From: CAZTCJ01 sp964612085
Lineage (GTDB): Bacteria > Pseudomonadota > Alphaproteobacteria > JAJFIK01
Assembly (NCBI GenBank): GCA_964612085.1
Contig: CAZTCJ010000094.1
Location: 1-13,798, forward strand
Direction: 5' to 3'
Length of the DNA: 13,798 nucleotides
Below, one piece after another: positions 1-7,020 of the stretch; the stretch's first letter is position 1, and each line of letters starts with the position of its first letter. The translations under genes were made by a program, and so were the position numbers. The notes under the pieces are model-generated. The model was not told the DNA's origin. It was given only the letters and a program-made list of their open reading frames with translations, and did no database searches.

Positions 1-2
1 TA

Positions 3-1322
3 GGTGACCCGTTCAGCGGCAGGGGCTTCGATGGCCTGATCGACAATGTTCTGTTCCTGCGCGGCGCGGCGGACGCCGAGCATGTGGGATCTTATCAATC
101 GCTGCTCGACCATGCGCTCGGCAAGGACGAAGCGCCGACTTTCGACACCCTGCCCCAGGAAAAGATCGAGAACCCGGTGGAATTCGTGACCGCCGGCATT
201 GAAGAGACGTTCGTTCCGGCCAACGACATCCCGCCGGTTCCCGACAAGCAGGTTACCGAGGTCGTCATATCGCCGGATGCCAAGGTCGTAAGCGGCACGG
301 ACATGGACGAGCATTTTATCGGCACACAGACAGATGACACAGTCAAAGGCGGCAAGGGCAACGACTTCACGGATCTGTCGGACGGTAACGACTATTTTCA
401 CGCCGGAGACGGTGACGATGTCATGATCGGCGGTGACGGCAAGGATAAATTGTTGGGTGCCGGCGGCTTCGACATCGCCGATGGCGGCGCCGGGAACGAT
501 CATATTCACGCCAACCAGGCATTTGGCGGCACGGGCAACGACCGCCTTATCGGGGAAGACGGCTTCGACGACATGCTCGACGGCGGCGCGGACAATGACA
601 GGCTTGAAGGCAAAGGCGGCAACGACACGCTTCTGGGCGGCGACGGCAACGATACGCTCTCCGGGGGCGATGGCGATGACTATCTGGAGGGCGGCACGGG
701 CAAGGATACGCTCCGTGCGGGGAGCGGTTCGGATCGCCTGGTCGGCGGCGAAGGCGACGATACGCTGGCCGGTTATGAAGGCGACGATTTCCTCAACGGC
801 GGTGACGGCAAGGACACGCTGGTCGGCGGTGACGGCAATGACAGTTTTGTCTTTGACGAGCAGGACAAGACCATCCGGGGCAATGACGGTCATGACACCC
901 TCAAAATCGAGGGCGCTGCCGGACAGAATCACGATCTTTCCCAAGTCCGTTTCAACGGCATCGATGAAGCGGATATGAGCAATGGGCAGATCGATGGGAT
1001 CTTGCTCAGTCACCGGGATATCCGAAACGCAGACACCAAGGAGTTCGTCGTCAAGGGCGACCGGGGCGATGTGCTGACTCTGCGCTCGGACGCGGTTCTG
1101 CAAGGGTCGGTCGCGCGGGAAGATGGCAGCTACTTTGTGTTTTCCTCCGTCCACCACGGTGACGAGCGGACGGTGTATGTCGAGGACGAGATCATCGTTG
1201 CGGACAGCAACAGCCGTATCCTGGCCGGGCTCGAAACATATGAGTCACTGCCGGAAACGGTGGTGGAGGACTACGACATCCTCAATCAACTGGCACCGGC
1301 CCACACGGTGGATTTCGGCTGA
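3..1322 (+). CDS. RTX calcium-binding secreted protein with LamG-like tail, 3' part (5' end outside window)
   Basis: Partial gene. The frame is open from the left edge; a GTG at 84 has coding sequence in frame before it, so it is not the true start. About 439 residues are visible. The first ~30 (motif FDGLIDNV) match the last strand of a LamG/concanavalin-like domain. Residues ~71-256 counted from the GTG hold about 18 glycine/aspartate nonapeptides of the GGxGxDxLx type, which in RTX proteins bind calcium and fold as a parallel beta-roll after export. Residues ~284-372 resemble the DLS...V.GD.GD.L.L module seen in large RTX adhesins. RTX proteins are normally exported by type I secretion, so an extracellular role such as adhesion or glycan binding is inferred. 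The C-terminus (ending HTVDFG) lacks the usual short acidic-then-hydrophobic ending. It converges with the ligase-like gene. Confident as an RTX protein; the substrate is unknown. Confidence 0.88.
   Translation, partial: GDPFSGRGFDGLIDNVLFLRGAADAEHVGSYQSLLDHALGKDEAPTFDTLPQEKIENPVEFVTAGIEETFVPANDIPPVPDKQVTEVVISPDAKVVSGTDMDEHFIGTQTDDTVKGGKGNDFTDLSDGNDYFHAGDGDDVMIGGDGKDKLLGAGGFDIADGGAGNDHIHANQAFGGTGNDRLIGEDGFDDMLDGGADNDRLEGKGGNDTLLGGDGNDTLSGGDGDDYLEGGTGKDTLRAGSGSDRLVGGEGDDTLAGYEGDDFLNGGDGKDTLVGGDGNDSFVFDEQDKTIRGNDGHDTLKIEGAAGQNHDLSQVRFNGIDEADMSNGQIDGILLSHRDIRNADTKEFVVKGDRGDVLTLRSDAVLQGSVAREDGSYFVFSSVHHGDERTVYVEDEIIVADSNSRILAGLETYESLPETVVEDYDILNQLAPAHTVDFG
342..851 (+). repeat. RTX nonapeptide repeat tract in the first gene
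   Basis: About 18 in-frame units of 27 bp encode GGxGxDxLx-type nonapeptides. Near-identical copies of the unit GGCGGTGACGGCAA occur around 428, 638, 798 and 826. Most units keep the GD/GN-D core; a few are degenerate, for example the ANQAFGGTGND stretch, which carries an insertion. This is a protein-level calcium-binding repeat, not a mobile repeat. Confidence 0.85.
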
Positions 1323-1380
1323 AAGCCTGGGAAAGCTTGAAAGCGACATCGGCGCCCGTCCCGTGGCGCCGTTCGCCTCG

Positions 1381-1409
1381 GGCCATGAGCGGATCATCCG
1401 CCCATGGCC
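1381..1409. terminator. Imperfect inverted repeat between convergent genes, possible bidirectional terminator
   Basis: GGCCATG at 1381-1387 pairs with CATGGCC at 1403-1409, and GCGGA at 1389-1393 pairs with TCCGC at 1397-1401. This gives a 13-position stem with one A/C mismatch and a 3-base loop. It lies 58 bp after the stop of the RTX gene and 7 bp after the stop of the convergent ligase-like gene, the place expected for a shared terminator. No T-run follows on either strand, so intrinsic termination is not assured; it could instead stabilise the 3' ends of both mRNAs. A weaker GGCGCC/GGCGCC hairpin lies at 1351-1370. Confidence 0.45.
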
Positions 1410-1416
1410 GGAGCGC

Positions 1417-2799
1417 TTATCCGAAAGCCGGCGGCGGCGCGACGCGCCGGACAGATTGACGGGGCCGCATCGCATCGGCTTGGGATGGGCCGGATCCTGT
1501 GTTTTGCTGGCTTTTGGCCGCATCGATCAGCCACACGCCGCTCCCGATCAGGAAGAGGTAGAGGCAAAACACCGTATTCCACAGATGGACCGACCATGCG
1601 ACCAGGGCCAAGGCGACAACCGTGATCATCCAGCCACGCCGGTACGCGATCAGTCTCGGGTCCGCTATTTTCAGCCGACTGACGGAGTAGATGAGCGACA
1701 AAAGCGCACCGGCAAACAACAAAGAGCATGGAAGGCCGCCGCGCACGGCAAGCACAAGCCAGAACATATCCATGCTTTCGCTCATCCAGGACGGCGCGAA
1801 AGTCGTCCAACTGTTCATACCGATTCCGAAGATCGGATTGCGGATGACCTCGGCACTGCCGTACTGGAAGATATTGATGCGATTGAATGCCGTCTGTGAA
1901 TCGAACGTCATGTAGCTGACGAGCACATGGAACGGCGTCCGGTTGGAAATGATATCGATGACGATATAAAGGCACACCGTCGCCGCAAGCAGGATTTGCC
2001 AGCGCTGCTTGATGAACCGCGTCACGACCTCATACCCGATGATGATGATTTGCAGCACAATCGTCAGAACGGGACCGCTCGACAAGGAGAAGAACGTCGC
2101 CGCGCTCACGGTGAGAAACTGGCCGAGGCCGATCAGGAAATTCTTCTTATAGCCCACCACATAAAAGGCGAGTGTCGCGGCGCTGGCGGTAAAGACGCCA
2201 TAGAGAATGGGGTGGTCGAAAACCTGGAAGGCCCGGTCCATCCCCATCCGCCCCCGGATCTCGGTGGGCGGAAGCTGCAGCGGGCCAATCTGGGCGAAAA
2301 ACTCTCTTAACGGCACTTGGCCCGTGGTTGCTTCCAAAATCGCAAAAGGCAGGAGAAAAGCAACGCAGCCAAACAGTAGAAAGGCCATGGTCTGGAACGT
2401 CGCTGCCGACCGGATATAGCACCGCGCGACAAGATAACTCCCCATGACTTCAATGAAATAAATCGCAGCGGATTGGTAACTATAGCCGATGCCGTGCGCT
2501 ATGAAATACGCAAGAGCGAGCCACAAGACATGGGCTATGAACAAATAATCGGCGATATGCTTCTTTCCGGCGCCACCCGTGAGCCATGTTAACGCACACG
2601 GTATAAGCGCAAGGATCAAAAAGATCCGATAGACCGTGAGACGAAAATCCCCAATATAGATCTGGACCGGTATCAGAAGAGAAAGAATAAAAATATAGGG
2701 TAGAAACCGTAAGATCCCTTGCTGCGCTTGATAGGAACTGGCCGCAAGCGGACGGTACGGCTGGTCAATGGTGCCTGCTGTTGCGGTCGGTGGCGGCAT
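1417..2799 (-). CDS. O-antigen ligase / polysaccharide polymerase (Wzy/ExoQ-like) membrane protein
   Basis: Polytopic inner-membrane protein of 460 residues with about ten or more hydrophobic segments, the size and pattern of the Wzy/WaaL O-antigen ligase superfamily. Family-like features are the loop RAFQVFDHPILYGVF (~189-203) before a run of membrane helices, and a large periplasmic loop with FNRINIFQYG and NPIFGIGMNSW (~305-331), matching the R...W/Y...I..NP..G.G signature of the family's C-terminal core. Such proteins either polymerise glycan repeats on undecaprenyl diphosphate or transfer the chain to an acceptor; which one applies cannot be told from sequence. The start at 2799 is chosen over an upstream in-frame ATG at 2901 because AGAAGGA (2810-2816) precedes it by 10 nt and the extra 34 residues are basic and low in family character. 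The C-terminal ~30 residues are a polar, proline/arginine-rich tail. Divergent from the DUF1800 gene. Confidence 0.85.
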   Translation of the reverse strand: MPPPTATAGTIDQPYRPLAASSYQAQQGILRFLPYIFILSLLIPVQIYIGDFRLTVYRIFLILALIPCALTWLTGGAGKKHIADYLFIAHVLWLALAYFIAHGIGYSYQSAAIYFIEVMGSYLVARCYIRSAATFQTMAFLLFGCVAFLLPFAILEATTGQVPLREFFAQIGPLQLPPTEIRGRMGMDRAFQVFDHPILYGVFTASAATLAFYVVGYKKNFLIGLGQFLTVSAATFFSLSSGPVLTIVLQIIIIGYEVVTRFIKQRWQILLAATVCLYIVIDIISNRTPFHVLVSYMTFDSQTAFNRINIFQYGSAEVIRNPIFGIGMNSWTTFAPSWMSESMDMFWLVLAVRGGLPCSLLFAGALLSLIYSVSRLKIADPRLIAYRRGWMITVVALALVAWSVHLWNTVFCLYLFLIGSGVWLIDAAKSQQNTGSGPSQADAMRPRQSVRRVAPPPAFG

Positions 2800-2800
2800 A

Positions 2801-2816
2801 CTCTCTTTGTCCTTCT
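2801..2816 (-). promoter_or_regulatory. Ribosome binding region deciding the ligase-like start
   Basis: On the minus strand AGAAGGA lies 10 nt before the ATG at 2799, followed by an AAAGAGAG purine tract. This supports the internal start over the ATG at 2901. Confidence 0.55.
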
Positions 2817-3147
2817 GATGCCTGACGGCAAAACCCTGTCTCAGCCGCTTTGCTCTTGCGTATCCCCGAAACAACGGGCCTCGCGCGAGGATCGGGGCCA
2901 ACCCCGGTTAGGTCTTGAGCATAGCGGCAGGGAAGCGTCAATCGCTTAAAGTGCCGTAGACCTCCGGCAGAAAAGTGGTCGTGAAATCACAATTCCATCA
3001 GCGGCATATGGTTAGGCTCCCGCAAGACCCGCTGGTTCTGGCGTCAGCCCGGAAAAGAAGCCGGCGCGGGCAACCGGCGATCCGCTTGACCATTGTGAGG
3101 CCCCCCGCGCCGCGTTATGACTGATGTTCACAGGATAATAAAGTCAT

Positions 3148-3152
3148 GAGGA
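3148..3152 (+). promoter_or_regulatory. Ribosome binding site of the DUF1800 gene
   Basis: GAGGA lies 3 nt before the ATG at 3156. The spacing is short but the match is good, and an upstream ATG at 3146 is out of frame, so the 3156 start stands. Confidence 0.5.
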
Positions 3153-3155
3153 CTT

Positions 3156-4730
3156 ATGCCTGAGCAAGCGCTCCTTACGATCGAACAGGCAAGCCGCTTT
3201 CTCCGGCGGGCCACCTTCGGACCCTCCTATGCCGACCTGCAGCGTCTGCGGGAGTTAGGGATCGACGGCTGGGTGGCGGAGCAGTTTGCCACACAACCCA
3301 TCGACCGCCATGCGGATTTCATCGCGCGCGGCGGGCCGGCGGCGCGCAATACCCCGCGTGCCAATCCGCGCCTCACCTTTTTCGAGACATTCTGGTACCA
3401 GGCCGCGTTCGGCGACGATCAGCTCCGCCAGCGCATGGCTTTCGCCTTGTCCCAGATCTTCGTCGTGTCCTTCGAGGAAACGACGGTTGCCCGCAGTCCT
3501 GAAGGGCTTGGCCATTACATGGATCTGCTCGCCGAACACGCATTCGGCAATTTCCGCACCCTTCTCGGCGCTGTCGCGCGCAGCCCCGCCATGGCGCATT
3601 ACCTCACGCATTTCCGGAACGAACGGGCCGACAGAAAGACAGGGCGGCAGCCCGATGAAAACTTCGCCCGCGAGGTCATGCAACTCTTCACCATCGGCCT
3701 GTGGGAACTGAATCCCGACGGCACGCCGAAACGGGACGCGCAAGGCCGTCTGATCCCGACCTATGGTCAGGACGAAATCAGCGGCATGGCCCGCGTCTTC
3801 ACCGGCTGGAGCTGGGGCGGCGGGGCGCAGAACAGTCTGCGGTGGCGCGGCGCGCCCATCGACGGCGAACCGACGACGCGCTGGGATGTGCTCATGACGG
3901 CGTGGCCGGAAAAGCATGAAAGCGGGGAAAAACAGCTCATCGCGGGCGTCCGCATTCCAAGCGGCGCCAGTCCCGAAGCCAGTCTCGACAAGGCCCTCGA
4001 CATTCTTTTCGAACACCCCAACACGCCGCCTTTTATCGCCTTGCGTCTTATCCAACGGTTCGTCACATCCAATCCGTCCCCGGCCTATGTGAAACGGGTC
4101 GCCGATGTGTTCAGGGACAATGGCAACGGGGTGCGGGGCGACCTGAAGGCCGTGCTGGTCGCGGTCCTGCTGGACGATGAGGCCTGGTGGCTTCCGGGTC
4201 AGTCGAAAACGGACGGCCGCCTTCGCGAGCCGGTGTTGCGGTTCACCCAATGGTTCCGGGCCTTCGGCCAGAAAAGCTGGTTTGAGACCGAGGAACTCGG
4301 CCGCGCTCTGGCCGTCTTTACCCAGAAGATCGGACAGCAACCCTACAACGCCCCAAGCGTTTTCAATTGGTACACGCCGGATTTCACGCCGTCGGGGCCC
4401 ATCGCCGATGCCGATCTGGTGGCTCCCGAATTCAAGCTCTATGACGATGCGCATATCGCAAACTATGCTAATGCCGTGGTTATTCACATCAAGAACGGCA
4501 TCGGAAAGAAAAAAGCGCAAAGCTATGAGCAGTTCGGAACAATGAGCGATAACCCGGATGAGTTCGTCCAATTCCTCAACCAATTGATGTGCGCGGAAAC
4601 CATGTCCGAAGAGACGGTTTCGACGATCCGGGACGCGGTCGCTGCCGTCCCCGCAGCCCGCCGCAATGAGAGGATCTGGACCGGTTTGGCGATGACCATG
4701 TTGACGCCGGAATATCTTGTCGAGGTCTAG
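3156..4730 (+). CDS. DUF1800 family protein
   Basis: A 524-residue protein of the DUF1800 family (Pfam PF08811), whose biochemical function is not established. Family landmarks in order: FLRRATFGPS near the N-terminus (15-24), RQRMAFALSQIFVVS (91-105), NFAREVMQLFTIGL (169-182), GVRGDLKAVLVAVLLD (325-340), LREPVLRF (356-363), QPYNAPSVFNWY (395-406) and a C-terminal TPEYLVEV. Length is normal. The N-terminus goes straight into the family core with no signal peptide or membrane segment, although its partner carries an export signal. It is the first gene of a + strand unit, 45 bp before the DUF1501 gene; DUF1800 and DUF1501 genes are very often adjacent in bacteria. Its place among glycan assembly genes suggests a role at the cell surface, but that is inference. 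Family assignment is very secure; function is unknown. Confidence 0.92.
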   Translation: MPEQALLTIEQASRFLRRATFGPSYADLQRLRELGIDGWVAEQFATQPIDRHADFIARGGPAARNTPRANPRLTFFETFWYQAAFGDDQLRQRMAFALSQIFVVSFEETTVARSPEGLGHYMDLLAEHAFGNFRTLLGAVARSPAMAHYLTHFRNERADRKTGRQPDENFAREVMQLFTIGLWELNPDGTPKRDAQGRLIPTYGQDEISGMARVFTGWSWGGGAQNSLRWRGAPIDGEPTTRWDVLMTAWPEKHESGEKQLIAGVRIPSGASPEASLDKALDILFEHPNTPPFIALRLIQRFVTSNPSPAYVKRVADVFRDNGNGVRGDLKAVLVAVLLDDEAWWLPGQSKTDGRLREPVLRFTQWFRAFGQKSWFETEELGRALAVFTQKIGQQPYNAPSVFNWYTPDFTPSGPIADADLVAPEFKLYDDAHIANYANAVVIHIKNGIGKKKAQSYEQFGTMSDNPDEFVQFLNQLMCAETMSEETVSTIRDAVAAVPAARRNERIWTGLAMTMLTPEYLVEV

Positions 4731-4775
4731 AACGAAGCAAGATGATTTTTGTAGAGATCATATAGGCTGTCAGCC

Positions 4776-6167
4776 ATGGACAAAAAAACAGCTTTTTCCA
4801 TTCTTGGAGACCAGCGCCGCCGGACCGTCCTGAAACAGATGGCCGCCTTGACGGCCTTCGCAGGATCGGGGTTTGGCGGCGCGCTGGCTGCCATGGCCGG
4901 CCCCACGGCCCAAGCCAAGGCGGGGCAAGGCTATCGCGCGCTGGTCTGCCTCTTCCAATATGGCGGCAACGATCACGCCAATATGTTCGTGCCCTTGGAT
5001 GCGGAGCGTCACAAAACCTATGCGTCGTACCGGGAAAATCTGACCATCGACCGGGCCACGGTTCACGCTCTCAAACCGCAGCGCGGGAGCGATGCTGAAC
5101 TAGGGCTGCATCCGTCCCTGCCCCGGCTGGCGGCCCTGTTCAATCAGGGCGAAGCCGCCGCGGTGATGAATGTGGGCCCGCTTGTGGTCCCAACGAGCAA
5201 GAAAGACTGGGACGAAAAAAGAGTGCCGCTACCGTTGCAGCTCTTCTCCCATTCGGATCAGCAACGGGCCTGGTTCGCGGCCGCACCCGATACCCTGACC
5301 GACACGGGCTGGCTGGGCCGGCTTGCTGATATGATCGAGCCGCAATTCAATGGCGGCAGCCCCGTTTCGAGCATCGTGACCACGGCCGGACAGGAACTCA
5401 TTCTTCAAGGGCATACCGCGCGCAGCTTCAGCTTGAGCCGTAATGGCGCGCCTCAGATCATGGCGCGCAAAAGCCTCTACGGCTTCCGCCAGAACGCGGC
5501 CGCCCTTGAGAAGCTCATGACCAGTTCGCACCATAATCTGTTTGCGGATGTTATCGGTCAGCAAAACCGGCGGGCGTTGGTCGCGGGCGATATCTACCGC
5601 GAAGCCGTCACGACGGCGGGTCTCGATATCTCGGGCATTCCGGGCACGCGGCTGGGACGGCAACTGGCGAATGTCGCCCAGGCCGTTGCCGCCGCCCAAG
5701 GACTGGGCCAGAGCCGGCAGATTTTCTTCGTCGGCCGGGGCGGCTGGGATTTTCATTCCAACATTCTGGAACGCCAGGAAGATCTGTTGTCGGAAATGGA
5801 TACCGCCCTGGACGCCTTCCGCCAGGTGATGGTTCAAGCCGGGCTTTGGGACAAGGTGACGGTTTTCACGACCGGCGATTTCGGACGCGCCCTGATCGGC
5901 AACGGCCGGGGCACCGATCACGGCTGGGGCGGCCATCACATGGTCATGGGCGGCACGGTCGCGGGCGGACACTATTGCGGCACGATGCCCGAAATCGGCA
6001 TCGACACGCCGGAGGACGCGGGCCAGGGGCGTTTGATCCCATCCCTGTCCATGTCCCAGTATGCCGCCGAACTTATCCGCTGGCTCGGGGCAACGCCGGA
6101 CGTTATTGAAACGGCGCTGCCCAACATCAAGACATTCGACCGGACACCGATCGGTTTGTTTCACTAG
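4776..6167 (+). CDS. DUF1501 family protein with Tat-like signal peptide
   Basis: A 463-residue protein of the DUF1501 family (PF07394), which belongs to the alkaline phosphatase-like superfamily; its reaction is not established. The N-terminus has RRRTVLK (14-20), close to the twin-arginine consensus RRxFLK with V for F, then a mild hydrophobic stretch and AQA (45-47) as a possible cleavage site, so folded export to the periplasm by Tat is predicted. Core motifs: CLFQYGGNDHANMFVPLD (58-75), HPSLPRL (112-118), LFSHSDQQ (156-163), GGWDFHSN (322-329), GDFGRAL (367-373) and GTDHGWGGHHMVMGG (379-393). D66, D325, H327, D381 and H382 are plausible metal ligands by family logic. The usual FDTH and EFGR read WDFH and DFGR here. 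The start is the first ATG in frame; its Shine-Dalgarno is weak, consistent with coupling to the DUF1800 gene 45 bp upstream. Confidence 0.92.
   Translation: MDKKTAFSILGDQRRRTVLKQMAALTAFAGSGFGGALAAMAGPTAQAKAGQGYRALVCLFQYGGNDHANMFVPLDAERHKTYASYRENLTIDRATVHALKPQRGSDAELGLHPSLPRLAALFNQGEAAAVMNVGPLVVPTSKKDWDEKRVPLPLQLFSHSDQQRAWFAAAPDTLTDTGWLGRLADMIEPQFNGGSPVSSIVTTAGQELILQGHTARSFSLSRNGAPQIMARKSLYGFRQNAAALEKLMTSSHHNLFADVIGQQNRRALVAGDIYREAVTTAGLDISGIPGTRLGRQLANVAQAVAAAQGLGQSRQIFFVGRGGWDFHSNILERQEDLLSEMDTALDAFRQVMVQAGLWDKVTVFTTGDFGRALIGNGRGTDHGWGGHHMVMGGTVAGGHYCGTMPEIGIDTPEDAGQGRLIPSLSMSQYAAELIRWLGATPDVIETALPNIKTFDRTPIGLFH
4789..4916 (+). other. Region encoding the predicted Tat signal peptide of the DUF1501 protein
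   Basis: Covers residues 5-47: polar n-region, twin arginine (R15-R16) with TVLK following, an alanine/glycine-rich hydrophobic region and AQA before lysine 48. The V in place of F at the +2 position and the modest hydrophobicity both fit Tat better than Sec. Confidence 0.65.
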
Positions 6168-6221
6168 AACGGCGGATTGACGCCTAACGCGGTATCGGCG
6201 GCGCTTGCGCGCACGCATCGG

Positions 6222-6227
6222 AAGGGA
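6222..6227 (+). promoter_or_regulatory. Ribosome binding site deciding the acetyltransferase start
   Basis: AAGGGA is 9 nt before the ATG at 6237. This favours that start over the in-frame TTG at 6177, which has no Shine-Dalgarno and begins 10 nt after the preceding stop. Confidence 0.6.
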
Positions 6228-6236
6228 ACGATCTTT

Positions 6237-6992
6237 ATGCTGCAGGATACGGTGCATACCGACACGTCCCTGGACCGGGCCGACGCCCCTTTTCAGCATC
6301 CCTGGCGCCAGGATGCAGCTCTCAAAGCACGCCAGCTCGAGGCGAAAGCGCAAAGCCGTTTCGCCCCGCTCATCCGCGCGCTCTACAAGGTGCCGCGTTT
6401 GCGGCGCTTCTGCCTGCGCCTGTGCCATCGCACGGAAGGGGGCGCGTTTTATTCCCAGACCCTGCGCACTTTGCTGCGCGATATGCATGGGATCGAGGTC
6501 GGACGCTACACCTACGGACCGGTCCTGGAGCCGGGCGTCCTGCCGCGCGGCAGCCGCATCGGTTCGTATTGTTCGATCGGACCGGGATTGGTCGTGCGCC
6601 GCCGCGACCACCCGGTGGACCGGCCGGTCCTGCATCCCTTTTTCTATAACAGTGCCCTGGGATTCCTGGAGAAGGATACGATCCAGCTCGACGAAGAAAA
6701 CCCGCTCATCATCGGCAACGATGTCTGGATGGGCGATCGCGTCACGATATTGTCCGGGTGCCGATCCATCGGCAATGGCGCGGTCTTGGCGGCCGGCGCC
6801 GTCGTGACGCGGGATGTCGAACCCTATGCGATCATGGGCGGTGTGCCGGCGAAGCTGCTCCGCTTCCGGTTTTCCGAAGAAGAGCGCGAGCGTCTGGAAG
6901 CGAGCCGCTGGTGGGACCGCGACATTGCTGACCTTGTCGGCAATCCCCATTTGGTCGGCCAAAACGGCGTACCCGAAGGATTCCTGAAATAG
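6237..6992 (+). CDS. Left-handed beta-helix O-acetyltransferase (CatB/xenobiotic acyltransferase-like)
   Basis: A 251-residue acyl-CoA-dependent acetyltransferase of the hexapeptide-repeat superfamily. Residues 86-120 and 158-200 form imperfect hexapeptide coils (IGSYCSIGPG, IGNDVWMGDRVTIL, IGNGAVLAAGAVVTRD), closing with YAIMGGVPAKLLRFRF, a near-diagnostic CatB/XAT ending. Between the coils RRRDHPVDRPVLHPFFYN (121-138) matches the family loop with the catalytic histidine, here H125, and the HPFFYN motif; WWDRDI (225-230) is the usual C-terminal element. The first ~75 residues form a basic, probably helical extension before the helix core. In polysaccharide loci such enzymes O-acetylate sugars in the cytoplasm before export, which is the likely role. 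It is the third gene of the + unit, 69 bp after the DUF1501 gene, and converges with the flippase gene 28 bp away. The acceptor sugar cannot be read from sequence. Confidence 0.88.
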   Translation: MLQDTVHTDTSLDRADAPFQHPWRQDAALKARQLEAKAQSRFAPLIRALYKVPRLRRFCLRLCHRTEGGAFYSQTLRTLLRDMHGIEVGRYTYGPVLEPGVLPRGSRIGSYCSIGPGLVVRRRDHPVDRPVLHPFFYNSALGFLEKDTIQLDEENPLIIGNDVWMGDRVTILSGCRSIGNGAVLAAGAVVTRDVEPYAIMGGVPAKLLRFRFSEEERERLEASRWWDRDIADLVGNPHLVGQNGVPEGFLK

Positions 6993-7020
6993 GCCCGACC
7001 GGCTTGCCGAAGCGCTTCGC
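6993..7020. other. Short convergent intergenic with palindrome CGAAGCGCTTCG
   Basis: Only 28 bp separate the convergent acetyltransferase and flippase stops. A 12-bp perfect palindrome lies at 7008-7019 next to a small CGGC-TT-GCCG repeat (7000-7009). Neither has a T-run. They may act as a shared terminator, but the loop geometry is poor. Confidence 0.25.

Larger units (their letters stand above)
2800..3155. other. Divergent intergenic region, 356 bp, with paired GC inverted repeats
   Basis: Non-coding space between the divergent ligase-like (-) and DUF1800 (+) genes, so it must hold promoters for both. Two adjacent inverted repeats lie on the ligase side: the perfect palindrome CCTCGCGCGAGG (2879-2890) and CGGGG-CCAA-CCCCG (2893-2906), about 80-107 bp before the ligase start. 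On the + side a -10-like GATAAT (3134-3139) and a TTGACC (3086-3091) are present, but they are not correctly spaced with each other, so no promoter is called. No protein-like reading frame is convincing here. Confidence 0.5.

Noticed and set aside
84..86. GTG as start codon of the first gene
   Set aside because: The same frame is open upstream to the window edge and encodes the end of a LamG-like domain, so the gene begins outside the window.
3003..3011. Shared 9-mer GGCATATGG in two leader regions (also 12487-12495)
   Set aside because: Only nine bases, with different flanks and different distances to the downstream genes; chance occurrence is plausible.
3255..4583. 442-codon open frame on the minus strand
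   Set aside because: Fully antisense to the DUF1800 gene, whose conserved motifs are unmistakable; no family character in the antisense product.
6177..6179. TTG as start of the acetyltransferase
   Set aside because: No ribosome binding site; the ATG at 6237 has AAGGGA at good spacing.
5229..6962. 577-codon open frame on the minus strand
   Set aside because: It spans two strongly supported + strand genes (DUF1501 and acetyltransferase), is rich in R, A, H and Q, and shows no domain; a typical antisense shadow in GC-rich DNA.
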